DNA of 47,307 nt from an uncultured Alphaproteobacteria bacterium. GTDB taxonomy: Bacteria; Pseudomonadota; Alphaproteobacteria; Rs-D84. Where the stretch lies: positions 1 to 47,307 of the forward strand of contig CAJOHU010000003.1 of assembly GCA_905234465.1 (NCBI GenBank), in the 5' to 3' direction. A program made the position numbers and the translations under genes. Shown one piece after another: positions 18,072-26,658 of the stretch (the stretch's first letter is position 1; each line of letters opens with the position of its first letter). The notes beneath the pieces were generated by a model, which saw only the letters and a list, made by a program, of their open reading frames with translations, was not told the origin of the DNA and searched no databases.

Positions 18072-19403
18072 ATGTATATTAAACTGCAAAATGTTGGTGC
18101 GATCAAAGAAGCAACGGTTGATTTAACCGGACTGTCTGTTATTGCCGGAAAAAATGGGACCGGTAAAAGCACTATTGGCAAAACTGTTTACACAATAATC
18201 AAATCTATTCAGGAACAAGATAAAATTGTGGCAAAAAAACAGAGAGATTTTATTGAGTGGGCATGCAAAAACATCTACTTTCAGTTACAGGGATTTATAT
18301 CAAGAGCAGCTAGTGTCCAACAATCGGTTAATTCCGATACGGAATTGTTAGAATCTTCGTTTCAATATGGGGCATTTGAACAGCAATTAACACAACATGT
18401 TTTTGAAGAAAAAGATTTGAATACGGCATATGCACTTATAGATTCAAGAATAGTGTCTGTCGATAAATTTTCTGAAATAGTTGACGATCCAACTAAATCA
18501 AAAGTAAAAGAAATATTAAAAAGTATAAAAGATAAGTTGGTACCGATAGATACTGGTACTGCATTAAAAGAATCCTTGCTTTTTATGTATCAAAATGTTT
18601 TTGATGGACAGATTAACAATTTAAAATCACACATAACATCCGAAGTCGATTTTAGCGGATTGTTGAAATATTCCGTATCAAATAATGCTGACACTATGTC
18701 TTTCTCTGACAGGCTGAAAATAACTTATGCTGATACACAAATACAACAAAAAGTATTTCAAGACGCAACTTTTATTGAGACCCCTCTGGTATTGCAGATA
18801 GAAAAAATTAGAAATATTGAAGCACTTCCTATCTATTGGAAAGATTTGTTGAGAAAAGTAACAATGCAATCTATTGATGCAACGTTACAAAATGATAATG
18901 TTAAGGAAGTTGTAACAGATGTATCTAATGCTTTAGGCGGTTCTTTAGAATACAACACAAACACAAGAAGGTTTGAGTTTATAAAGAAAGATTTTGGTAA
19001 TGGTGCAAATGTTTCTATTGGTAACGCGGCATCAGGTGAAAAAATCCTTGGCATATTTCAACGGTTAGCATTAAAGGGTTTGTTCGGTCCAGATAAAATT
19101 TTGATTTTAGATGAACCAGAAAATCATTTACACCCAGAGTGGTTAGCTGTTTTAGCAGAGGTGCTGGTAAAATTATCTATTGCTAAATGTCCTATTCTTG
19201 TTACTTCGCATAGTCCGGATCTGTTGCAGGCTATAAGATATTATGCAAAAAAACATGGTTTATCTCAATTAAAGATGTATTTGGCTGATAGTAAAACGCA
19301 AGTCGTTGAAGATAAAACTGGCAGAGAATACGAAATATTTGATAATTTATCAAAACCAATAAATGACATATTTAAGTTTTCTGTTGAAGAAGCATTTGCT
19401 TAA
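18072..19403 (+). CDS. AAA (SMC/OLD-like) ATPase, candidate defence sensor
   Basis: This 443-residue ATPase has Walker A AGKNGTGKST (residues 25-34), a signature-like AASGEKILGIFQRL (about 318-331), Walker B KILILDEPENHLHPEW (about 340-355) and a switch histidine in LVTSHSPDLL (about 375-384). The middle (40-310) is helical and variable, as in AAA_15/AAA_21 ATPases of overcoming-lysogeny and PARIS/Septu-type defence systems. It has no TOPRIM domain of its own. AAGGG precedes the ATG. The next gene starts within about 20 bases and encodes a putative nuclease, so the pair probably acts as ATP-driven sensor plus effector. Base composition is AT-rich relative to the chromosome. The family call is firm; the defence role is inference. 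Confidence 0.8.
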   Translation: MYIKLQNVGAIKEATVDLTGLSVIAGKNGTGKSTIGKTVYTIIKSIQEQDKIVAKKQRDFIEWACKNIYFQLQGFISRAASVQQSVNSDTELLESSFQYGAFEQQLTQHVFEEKDLNTAYALIDSRIVSVDKFSEIVDDPTKSKVKEILKSIKDKLVPIDTGTALKESLLFMYQNVFDGQINNLKSHITSEVDFSGLLKYSVSNNADTMSFSDRLKITYADTQIQQKVFQDATFIETPLVLQIEKIRNIEALPIYWKDLLRKVTMQSIDATLQNDNVKEVVTDVSNALGGSLEYNTNTRRFEFIKKDFGNGANVSIGNAASGEKILGIFQRLALKGLFGPDKILILDEPENHLHPEWLAVLAEVLVKLSIAKCPILVTSHSPDLLQAIRYYAKKHGLSQLKMYLADSKTQVVEDKTGREYEIFDNLSKPINDIFKFSVEEAFA

Positions 19404-19424
19404 TGGGTGGAATACGGTTTAACT

Positions 19425-19955
19425 ATGCCAGATTATACGCGTTTTAAGAAAAGTTTTTGTGATTGTTGCAAAACCAAGAAAGATGGTAAATGTTTGCTTG
19501 GAATACAGCATTCTCGAACGATTCGTGATCATATTGACTTTATAGATTGGGAAGCCGTTATGGACACAAAAGGCCCCAATGAGCATGATTTGCCGAGATG
19601 CGATTCTGTTTATTTTCGTGATAATATAACATTTTTTATAGAACAAAAAAACGCAAAATGCTTTTTTGTCGATAATAGCTCTGAACCGAAAGATCCAGAG
19701 GATTTTACAGAGATTTTATTTGCAAAATTTGAAACATCTAAACGAATATTTGGGGAAGACGCTAAATTGTCAGATAAGATAGAATATGTTTTTTCTTATG
19801 ATTTTAACGATATTAACGAGCAAAAAAGATCTTTTTTGGAAAGAAATTTAAGGAATATATTTTTTGTGCGTTTAGATCTTAAGGGGATAATATATGGAAC
19901 TTGTGACCAAGTTGCTTATCATACAATACATGGCACAGAAATTGAAACTTTATAA
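19425..19955 (+). CDS. Putative PD-(D/E)XK nuclease with Cys cluster, partner of the ATPase
   Basis: This 176-residue protein is not one I recognise by name. Residues 12-29 (CDCCKTKKDGKCLLGIQH) carry four Cys and a His that could bind zinc. Residues 58-75 (RCDSVYFRDNITFFIEQK) place Asp60 twelve residues before Glu73-Gln-Lys75, the spacing and hydrophobic context of a PD-(D/E)XK nuclease core. The rest is charged and lacks membrane segments. It follows the ATPase gene with almost no gap and is closed by a strong terminator, so the two form one operon. A GTG at 19407 would add six residues. It could instead be an HNH-like zinc protein. It has no obvious relation to the TOPRIM effector AriB. Confidence 0.6.
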   Translation: MPDYTRFKKSFCDCCKTKKDGKCLLGIQHSRTIRDHIDFIDWEAVMDTKGPNEHDLPRCDSVYFRDNITFFIEQKNAKCFFVDNSSEPKDPEDFTEILFAKFETSKRIFGEDAKLSDKIEYVFSYDFNDINEQKRSFLERNLRNIFFVRLDLKGIIYGTCDQVAYHTIHGTEIETL

Positions 19956-19984
19956 AAAACGTGGTCAATTGACCACGTTTTTTT
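19954..19984. terminator. Bidirectional terminator between convergent operons
   Basis: A perfect palindrome: AAAAAACGTGGTCAA followed by its complement, ending in a T-run on both strands. It separates the ATPase-nuclease pair from the restriction-modification operon coming from the other side. Confidence 0.9.
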
Positions 19985-22517
19985 ACATCATCTCGTAATC
20001 TTCGTGACTTAGGACGGTGTCGAATAAACCAACGCCTTCGCCTTCGTGTTTATTGATACCAGAGTATTCCAAACTTGCGTCTTCATAACGTTTGAATTTG
20101 TATACAGCATCGTTCATCAAGGCGTCGTTAAACACCCCAAGGCTTACCAACAATTCAAAATCTTTCACATCTAAACCGGTAACCTTTTTGAATAACCCTG
20201 GTTCCAATTGCGTAATAACGTCTTTTAACGTGCGTTCACGATAATCGGTCAGATACATAAAGATTGGCACGCGGGTCGCAAACTTTATCAATTTTTCCTG
20301 AATCTGTTTGCGTTTAGATTTGAATTCCTTTTCCTCTTCGGACAATTCTTTCTTTTCTTTTTCGGTCAGCTTACGTTCATTGGCTTTTTGTTTCTTTTCT
20401 TTGATTGCGTTGGATTTGTTGATGATGGTTTCGATATCTTGATTCAGACTGCGGAAACCCTCGATACTCATCAATGCTTTCATTGCTTTTTCGTTGCTCA
20501 TCAAACGCATCAAAGTAGCATTATCCACATTGACCAACAAAGCACTTTCCCAACGGCGTGCTAGCAATGTTGCGCTGGTACCACTCATTGCCATATCAAG
20601 TATTTCACCGGCATTGACCTGACGCATAGCACTGCCGTCATAAGCCAGCACCGGTAAGAAGTTGATAAATTCAGCGACTTTCTTTTCTGGGTCGCTTTCT
20701 TCAACGTTCAAACGGCAACTATAATCCGTTATTTGTCGCAACGCACGATCTGGTGCAAAGTCGAAAATATAGCATTCTTCTTTCATTATTTGCGTGGCAT
20801 TTGGATGTTCGCCATCTGGATTCTTAATAACCCACGGTGTTTGTACGCGAAAAGCGGCTTGGAAATACGTTTCTGGAGTCTTTAAGTTTCTTAACATAAA
20901 GATACCCGACCAAGGTTTAACAGACACGCCAGTGGTCAATTTTCCACACGATAAAGTGATGGTCTTGGTTTCCAATGGGTTGTCCATTGTTTCAAATACT
21001 GGCAATAATGCTTTCTCGCCGATGCCAGCTTCTGTTCCGGCGGCAATGATTATCTTATAGTCATGATAAAACACATTTTGACGACGTTTCAGCAGGTTTG
21101 CCATGGCATAACATGCCGCAACCGATGGCAAGAACCAGAACGTGTGCGACAATATACCCAATAAACGAGTATCTGCGAAAGGCATAGGTGGTTTCTTGGC
21201 CCCCATTTTCAGATTATCAACGGTTGTTTCCATCAAATTGCCACGGATAAGATCCAACCATTTCTGTACTTCATTTTCATATTTGAATTTGGCATTTTTA
21301 CCTTCGCCTTCGGCTTCAAAGAATGTGTTCAGATCAAATTCATCAAATTCGCCACCCAATGCAACATTACGGATGGATTCTGGTAATTGATATGTCATCA
21401 TCACCATGCGCGGCAAAGCAGCATAAGGGTTAGTTTCCGGATCTAGCCATTCTTCTTTGGCGCGTTGTTCATCAGAATAAGTCCAGTTATAAATCTGTTC
21501 TTCAATGAATTCACCACTGTTTATCGCACGGAAAGGTGTACCGGATAAATACAGATAGTGCGATGTTGTAATTGGCATATTTGATTCATCAAAATAATCA
21601 ATCGCCTCGCCATTTGCAGCTTTCTGTTCAGCCTTGGATTCATTCTCAAACAAATCTTTCGCATTTTCACGCCACGCACCATAATGATATTCATCAAATA
21701 TAACGCAATCCCAGTTCGTCCCGTGAACCCATTCATTTTGCGCTTTGATACCACCGGCTTCATTTTTGCCCAGATAATCTTGGAACGACCCAAAACAAAC
21801 AATAGGACGATTTAAATCCAAATGTTTCACAGATTCCATAAACTGTTCTGTGGATTTATCTTTCTTGGAAACAAATTGCCATCCTTCAAAATCTTTGTGT
21901 GTATTCAGGTCAGATTCCCACGCTTGCTGAACGGCCGGTTTGAATGTTAAAACCAAAATCTTACTCCAGCCCATGCGTTTGGCCAGTTGATATGCAGTAA
22001 AAGTTTTTCCAAAACGCATCTTGGCGTTCCACAAAAAGTGAGATGTTTTGCCCGGATTTTCTTTTGCCCATGCCTTAAAATACGCGATGGTTTTATCAAC
22101 GGCTTCCTGTTGTTCCGGTCGCATACCGAAATCTTCGGTGCGCTGGACCTCCAAAGAATCGCCATGTCGCAAAGCAACAATTGCCGCCATAACATCAGCT
22201 TCGGAACATTTGAACCATTCGGTCAATTTATTATCCTTGTCGTGCAACTGAATAAAGCCATGATTGCGTAACAAACGATGGACGTCTTTATCTGTAAACA
22301 CAGAACCATCTTCACGAATGGCCGGTTCATCAATTACAATCTTGTACGGCTTTTCACCGGGTTTCAGTATTGGATATTGTTCGGCAACACGATCAATCGC
22401 GTTTTTGGTGGTATAACCAACCTTTAACATACCCACATATTGCGGATTGTTATCACAATATGCATAGATAGTCGGATTTAAATTCGGCCGTGCCGGAAAT
22501 AATACTTTCTTTGCCAT
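19983..22517 (-). CDS. Restriction subunit: N-terminal GIY-YIG-like domain fused to SF2 helicase
   Basis: This 844-residue protein starts with a T5orf172/GIY-YIG-like region (IYAYCDNN...MLKVGYTTKNAIDRV, then FTDKDVHRLLRNHGF, about residues 15-90). The helicase follows: Walker A-like AKMRFGKTF, motif II VIFDEYHYG, motif III LSGTPF and motif VI QAAFRVQTPW. A long Lys/Glu-rich coiled coil (about 690-735) precedes the C-terminal domain. The family translocates on DNA and cuts. It is the last gene of an operon with two methyltransferase-type subunits, starting three bases after the larger one stops, so it is the restriction subunit. The nuclease assignment of the N-terminus rests on motif resemblance only. 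Confidence 0.85.
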   Translation of the reverse strand: MAKKVLFPARPNLNPTIYAYCDNNPQYVGMLKVGYTTKNAIDRVAEQYPILKPGEKPYKIVIDEPAIREDGSVFTDKDVHRLLRNHGFIQLHDKDNKLTEWFKCSEADVMAAIVALRHGDSLEVQRTEDFGMRPEQQEAVDKTIAYFKAWAKENPGKTSHFLWNAKMRFGKTFTAYQLAKRMGWSKILVLTFKPAVQQAWESDLNTHKDFEGWQFVSKKDKSTEQFMESVKHLDLNRPIVCFGSFQDYLGKNEAGGIKAQNEWVHGTNWDCVIFDEYHYGAWRENAKDLFENESKAEQKAANGEAIDYFDESNMPITTSHYLYLSGTPFRAINSGEFIEEQIYNWTYSDEQRAKEEWLDPETNPYAALPRMVMMTYQLPESIRNVALGGEFDEFDLNTFFEAEGEGKNAKFKYENEVQKWLDLIRGNLMETTVDNLKMGAKKPPMPFADTRLLGILSHTFWFLPSVAACYAMANLLKRRQNVFYHDYKIIIAAGTEAGIGEKALLPVFETMDNPLETKTITLSCGKLTTGVSVKPWSGIFMLRNLKTPETYFQAAFRVQTPWVIKNPDGEHPNATQIMKEECYIFDFAPDRALRQITDYSCRLNVEESDPEKKVAEFINFLPVLAYDGSAMRQVNAGEILDMAMSGTSATLLARRWESALLVNVDNATLMRLMSNEKAMKALMSIEGFRSLNQDIETIINKSNAIKEKKQKANERKLTEKEKKELSEEEKEFKSKRKQIQEKLIKFATRVPIFMYLTDYRERTLKDVITQLEPGLFKKVTGLDVKDFELLVSLGVFNDALMNDAVYKFKRYEDASLEYSGINKHEGEGVGLFDTVLSHEDYEMM

Positions 22518-22520
22518 GAC

Positions 22521-24029
22521 TTACTCCATTGGTCGAACCATAGATTCAATAAACGCAATTTCATCTTTGGTAAGTTTGTATTTCTTGTATAATTTTTCAT
22601 CAGTCCATTCTTCATTGAAATCTTGCATTGGAACAAATGAATACACCCTAGTTGGCGCATCTTGTGTGTTTTTTATTAACAATACTAAAAATCTGAACAG
22701 TTTAGTTTTAACGTAAGAAATGAAGTTTATGGCTTCTTGCTCGGAGTTAAAAGAATTCATTACACGATACGTTGCAGTACTGGCTGTACCTGGTTCTCCT
22801 ATAAAGGGTTTTCCTAGAACAAGGTAAGGGAAATCGCCCCTTTCACCATAAGCTTTTGCAGTAAAAACCTTCCACTTATCAATTAAATCTGCATTATTTA
22901 CAATTTTTGATTTATCAATGTATCCGTTATTGGGATATGCAAATAATTTAATAGAATTTTTGAAGGGCTTTGCAGAAAAATCACGGAAATTTGTATTTAA
23001 TCCAAAAGGATTTTGTGCACTAATAAAATTATCTAATGTTTCGGCTCGATCCTTTAAAACTTTATTTAATATCGGTAATGCCTCATTAAAACGAACAAAT
23101 TTATCGTCCCCGAATTCAGATAATAGTCTGTCTGCCATAACTTGTTTGTTCTTAAGATGAGAAATAAATTTACATTTCCCTGTGTTATCTCTGTCCCACA
23201 AGAAATAGCATACACCGCCAGATATATCTACCCCAGCAAAACATTCGGTTGAATTAAAAAAATCATGTAAGACACGGATTCTCTGATCGTTTAACATCTC
23301 TTTGCGAAAAGAGTCAAGACCACGCCCCCCACTAAACCACCTACTTGGAATAATCATGGTTAAATATCTAGGGTCCATTTTTTTAGCTTGTTGTATAAAT
23401 TTTTGATAGATCGGCATGGCGGCGGATTTCGCCAAACTATCTTCTTTCTGATTAGAATCTTCAAGACTTAATTGATATGGTGGATTTCCGATTATTACGT
23501 CAAATTTCATTTTAAATGCCTCATTACCATGAATAAATTGATATGCGTGTGTTTCCAGAGCTTCATCACGATCGTATTCTGCCTGGGATGCACCACAGAA
23601 TTTACATTTACCATTTTCCCATGTGTGTTCTGTGCGATTAAATACGATGTTTCCGCTTTCGTTTTTGAATTCGTTACAAATTGAATATTTTCCATTGGCG
23701 TATTTAGAACAGTAAACAGAACGTCGTGACAACATTGATGTAAGTTCGGTAATTGCGATACCATATAATTGTTTTGAATAAATATGATTCAGGCGTTCTT
23801 GTAAATCCGGAATCTTTTTTTCCAATCCATCAATTAGGCGTTTTGCAATTTCACGCAAAAAGACACCACTTTTGCAACATGGATCAAGAAACTTTGCGTC
23901 TGGGTTTGACCATAATTCCGCCGGCAACATATCCAGCATTTGGTTGGCAATGGTTGGTGGTGTAAAGACTTCATCATTGCTAAGGTTGGCCAAACAACTT
24001 AATACATCAGGATTATATTTATTCTGCAT
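22521..24029 (-). CDS. Adenine-N6 DNA methyltransferase (Eco57I-like), specificity-bearing subunit
   Basis: The 502-residue protein has EVFTPPTIANQMLDMLP, SAM motif I FLDPCCKSGVFL (Cys where Gly is usual) and catalytic motif IV VIIGNPPYQLS. A long C-terminal half (about 250-500) probably recognises the target. CKFCGA near residue 145 and Cys residues upstream may bind zinc. It methylates adenine in the site that the helicase-nuclease encoded downstream would attack. Its start overlaps the preceding small subunit by 11 bases. The recognition sequence cannot be read from the protein. Confidence 0.88.
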   Translation of the reverse strand: MQNKYNPDVLSCLANLSNDEVFTPPTIANQMLDMLPAELWSNPDAKFLDPCCKSGVFLREIAKRLIDGLEKKIPDLQERLNHIYSKQLYGIAITELTSMLSRRSVYCSKYANGKYSICNEFKNESGNIVFNRTEHTWENGKCKFCGASQAEYDRDEALETHAYQFIHGNEAFKMKFDVIIGNPPYQLSLEDSNQKEDSLAKSAAMPIYQKFIQQAKKMDPRYLTMIIPSRWFSGGRGLDSFRKEMLNDQRIRVLHDFFNSTECFAGVDISGGVCYFLWDRDNTGKCKFISHLKNKQVMADRLLSEFGDDKFVRFNEALPILNKVLKDRAETLDNFISAQNPFGLNTNFRDFSAKPFKNSIKLFAYPNNGYIDKSKIVNNADLIDKWKVFTAKAYGERGDFPYLVLGKPFIGEPGTASTATYRVMNSFNSEQEAINFISYVKTKLFRFLVLLIKNTQDAPTRVYSFVPMQDFNEEWTDEKLYKKYKLTKDEIAFIESMVRPME

Positions 24030-24702
24030 CTTTCAACCTTTTGTAATCAGTTGGTGGAAATTCGCGCACAGAAACAGGCGACCAGTTACCTTCGCCTGTG
24101 TCTGAACTATTAAAAGTCCCGTTAAATTCGGGGTTAACTAAATGGGCAAAATAATAGTCGCGGCGTTTGAATTTACCCAAGACCATCGACCATTCTGAAA
24201 AAACAATTGGTTTATCGCTGCCGTCTGCGTATTTAAGGGTTAATGCATCGCCCAAGACAATGTTTTTACTTAAAATGAAACGGATAGTTTCAACAAAGTC
24301 CGTTGGAATGCAATCGCATTTGCATTTACATGCGTTGGCATAATTTTCAATGCATATTCCCAACAATAAAGCACGACAGTCGGCAACGTTGTCCGGCAAC
24401 AGGTCAATACCATATATACTGGCCACCGCTAATATGGCATAGCGTTCATAATCGGTTGAATTACGGCGATATCGTTCGGAAACAATCGACAGTTTGCGGC
24501 GTAGTATTTCGGTCAGAAAAGCCCCTTTGCCGCATGCGGGTTCTAAAAAGCGGCTATCTATGCGCTGGGTTTCCTGTTTGACCAGGTCAAGCATGGCATT
24601 AACCTCACGCGGGGCTGTAAAAACCTCACCGTGATTTGCTACACGTTGTTTGGAAACAGTCTGTTTGGTTGAATCGCAATCCTTTTTGCCCGAATGAAAC
24701 AT
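24019..24702 (-). CDS. Small N6 methyltransferase-type subunit lacking the NPPY motif
   Basis: The 227-residue protein opens like its larger neighbour (GEVFTAPREVNAMLDLV) and has SAM motif I FLEPACGKGAFLTEIL. Where a catalytic NPPY would stand it reads SDKPIVFSEWSMVLGKFKRR. It is therefore probably a SAM-binding or structural partner rather than a full enzyme. I recall similar short proteins annotated as restriction endonuclease subunit M beside helicases. It is the first gene of the operon, with a promoter at 24729-24757. A Cys/Asp patch (ANACKCKCDC) could bind metal. Confidence 0.75.
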   Translation of the reverse strand: MFHSGKKDCDSTKQTVSKQRVANHGEVFTAPREVNAMLDLVKQETQRIDSRFLEPACGKGAFLTEILRRKLSIVSERYRRNSTDYERYAILAVASIYGIDLLPDNVADCRALLLGICIENYANACKCKCDCIPTDFVETIRFILSKNIVLGDALTLKYADGSDKPIVFSEWSMVLGKFKRRDYYFAHLVNPEFNGTFNSSDTGEGNWSPVSVREFPPTDYKRLKDAE

Positions 24703-24728
24703 TTATAGGAACCCTTTATTGTTCCAAA

Positions 24729-24757
24729 ATTGTAAAATAAAAAAGCCCCAAAATCAA
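24729..24757 (-). promoter_or_regulatory. Sigma70-type promoter of the restriction-modification operon
   Basis: On the minus strand TTGATT (24757-24752) and TACAAT (24734-24729) are 17 bases apart, starting inside the last codons of the upstream recombinase gene. AAAGGG lies before the first methyltransferase start. Confidence 0.65.
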
Positions 24758-25392
24758 CTGTTTTCAAAAGACAAATTCCTATAACAGCCAATCCTTCCTT
24801 TTTGTGATTCAAGAAATCGCGAAATTGTGGGCGGACTGACCCGAATAGTTCTGGCAATTTTGCGTTTAGAAATCCCCGCCGAATACATATTCAGTATTAA
24901 GTCTTCATGGCCGTCAATAATATGACACGTGTTCTTTTGACCGCATGGCCGTCCCAATTTAATGCCCTGAATTCGTAATTTGGCCATTGCCTCTCTGGTG
25001 CGCTGAGCAATAAGGTTGCGTTCAATCTCGGCAGACAGGCCAAATGCAAATGCCAAAACCTTTGATTGAATTGTGTCGCCCAACTCATAGGCGTCTTTGA
25101 CGGTATAAAGCCGCGCACCGATTTTCATACAATGCTCCAGTATTCGCATAATCATGAACATTTTTCGCCCCAGGCGTGAAAGTTCACTGCAAATTATAAC
25201 GTCCCCTGGGTTTAATTTGCGCAACATGCCACCCAGGGCGCGTTGTTCTGGTTCTTTGGTGCCAGAAATACCCGCATCTTCGATGTATTTATCAATACTA
25301 AGCCCCAGTGCGTTGGCTTTGGATTCAATGCCCAGTTTTTGATTTTCACAGTCTTGTTTGTCGGTCGAAACCCGAATATAACCATATATCAC
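24754..25392 (-). CDS. Serine recombinase (resolvase/invertase family)
   Basis: The 212-residue protein has the resolvase fold: MIYGYIRVSTDKQ with the catalytic Ser at residue 9, GVIICSELSRLGR-like motif DVIICSELSRLGRK, and the long E helix with EIERNLIAQRTREAMAKL. A C-terminal Hin-type helix-turn-helix follows (ISKRKIARTIRVSPPTISRF). The start is GTG with a strong AAAGGAG. No inverted target sites were recognised beside it. It could be a second recombination module picked up by the element or could act on the satellite or helper DNA. Confidence 0.9.
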   Translation of the reverse strand: MIYGYIRVSTDKQDCENQKLGIESKANALGLSIDKYIEDAGISGTKEPEQRALGGMLRKLNPGDVIICSELSRLGRKMFMIMRILEHCMKIGARLYTVKDAYELGDTIQSKVLAFAFGLSAEIERNLIAQRTREAMAKLRIQGIKLGRPCGQKNTCHIIDGHEDLILNMYSAGISKRKIARTIRVSPPTISRFLESQKGRIGCYRNLSFENS

Positions 25393-25464
25393 AATAAACT
25401 CCTTTGGTTCGTTGTTCTATATGCCGTATATTTCGTGTTATTCAAGTAATTATAAGGGGTAATT

Positions 25465-25908
25465 TTATCCCACAAACACAATTCCAAACCATTTGCGTAA
25501 AAGAGTTAGATGGGCGTTATATGTCGTTGCGCGGGATTGTTCGCGCTTGAATTCGGCGATTTCTTCGGCTGACAAGCCAAGTTCCCGTATAAGCCGATTA
25601 GCCAGCCCCATAAGATAGAAAACGTTTCCTTGGGGGCTTTTTAGGTCAATAATGATGCCGGTTGGATACTTTGCGTTGGGTATATTCGGTATTTCGTTGC
25701 GCTGGGTGGCTTTAAGACGTGCGACCATTTGAACAAACTTGTTTTGTATGCGGCGGAGTAGCCATGCCTGGCGACAGGTCAATTTGCCACCGTTTGTTCG
25801 GCGAATTGCGGCTTGTAACTCGCGTAGAGACCGACATGCGGCAAAGTATAGCATAACAAAATCTGTGCGATGGTTGGGCAAAATATCGTCAAAATGCGTA
25901 TATTTCAT
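25465..25908 (-). CDS. Hypothetical helical protein
   Basis: The 147-residue protein is basic and mostly helical (ACRSLRELQAAIRRTNGGKL, RQAWLLRRIQNKFVQMVARL), ending TLLRKWFGIVFVG. I do not recognise the family. A longer frame exists, but AAAAGGA sits at proper spacing before the ATG at 25908 (MKYTHFDDILPNHR). It points the same way as the downstream serine recombinase, about 70 bases away, and may be co-transcribed. It has no signal peptide or cysteine pairs. A nucleic-acid-binding role is possible given the charge but unproven. Confidence 0.6.
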   Translation of the reverse strand: MKYTHFDDILPNHRTDFVMLYFAACRSLRELQAAIRRTNGGKLTCRQAWLLRRIQNKFVQMVARLKATQRNEIPNIPNAKYPTGIIIDLKSPQGNVFYLMGLANRLIRELGLSAEEIAEFKREQSRATTYNAHLTLLRKWFGIVFVG

Positions 25909-25984
25909 AGACAATCCTTTTAAGGTTGTCGTATTTGGCATAATCTTTCGCCGCTTGTCCAGTTATTTGTTCTAATAAAACAGA

Positions 25985-26014
25985 TTGCAATGCTGGGCTT
26001 GGTTGTGATAAAAT
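25985..26014 (+). promoter_or_regulatory. Promoter of the small secreted protein gene
   Basis: TTGCAA (25985-25990) and TAAAAT (26009-26014), 18-base spacer, about 30 bases before the ATG. CAGGAG is the ribosome site. Confidence 0.55.
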
Positions 26015-26043
26015 CTTAGGGAGTTAGCCACAGGAGAGCCAAT

Positions 26044-26508
26044 ATGAAAAAAATACTTTTTATATCATTATGTTCACTAATATCTTTTGGGGCGTATGCC
26101 GCAGATATGCCAACCCCGCCAACGGATGGTGGACATGGTGGTCATGGGCCAATGAATATGTTCGCCAATTTAACAGACGAACAAAAATCATGTATAGAGG
26201 CCTATGGGTGCAAAATGCCTGAAAAACCAACAAAGGATGAAAACCAATCCAGACCAGAACCCAGAAATATGGCGGATGGGCGTCCTGATAAAAAACCAGA
26301 TAATGCCCCAGAAAAACCGGATGATGAAAAAAGCAATATGAAGGGTTCTAATCCACCAGAAATGGGAACGGAGCAAAAAGAGTCCATGGATTGTATGCGA
26401 AAGGCAATGGAATCTTGCGGGATTGAAATGCCACAAAGACCCGAAAAACCATCTGGCGAACGTTTTGATGAACAACGTCAATCGGAACGCAAAGTTGGCA
26501 CCAGGTAA
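26044..26508 (+). CDS. Small secreted Pro/Lys/Asp-rich protein with a twice-used Cys motif
   Basis: The 154-residue protein begins with a clear signal peptide (MKKILFISLCSLISFGAYAA). The mature part is low-complexity and hydrophilic (PEKPTKDENQSRPEP, DKKPDNAPEKPDDEK). A short unit occurs twice: DEQKSCIEAYGCKMPEKP (about residues 42-60) and the related QKESMDCMRKAMESCGIEMPQ (about 110-131). Each unit has two Cys. It has its own promoter and terminator, making it a single-gene cargo cassette in the element. Function unknown; a periplasmic or surface factor that alters the lysogen is possible. Confidence 0.75.
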   Translation: MKKILFISLCSLISFGAYAADMPTPPTDGGHGGHGPMNMFANLTDEQKSCIEAYGCKMPEKPTKDENQSRPEPRNMADGRPDKKPDNAPEKPDDEKSNMKGSNPPEMGTEQKESMDCMRKAMESCGIEMPQRPEKPSGERFDEQRQSERKVGTR

Positions 26509-26526
26509 AAAATGTTTTATTGAAAT

Positions 26527-26560
26527 AAAAAACATGGGCACTATGATGTCCATGTTTTTT
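26527..26560 (+). terminator. Intrinsic terminator after the secreted protein gene
   Basis: AAAAAACATGG pairs with CCATGTTTTTT across a 12-base loop; the T-run closes the stem. It lies about 20 bases after the stop codon. Confidence 0.85.
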
Positions 26561-26658
26561 GTTATATTTGGCATAATGTTTCGCTACTTGTTCAGTCATT
26601 TCTTTTTACTAGCTATTTTGGGTGTTTGCGGCTATACTTTGGGCAAAGGAAAAAAGAA

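Noticed and set aside
17938..18126. Open frame of 62 residues before the ATPase gene
   Set aside because: It overlaps the ATPase start and a promoter, has no ribosome site, and its hydrophobic content reflects AT-rich DNA.
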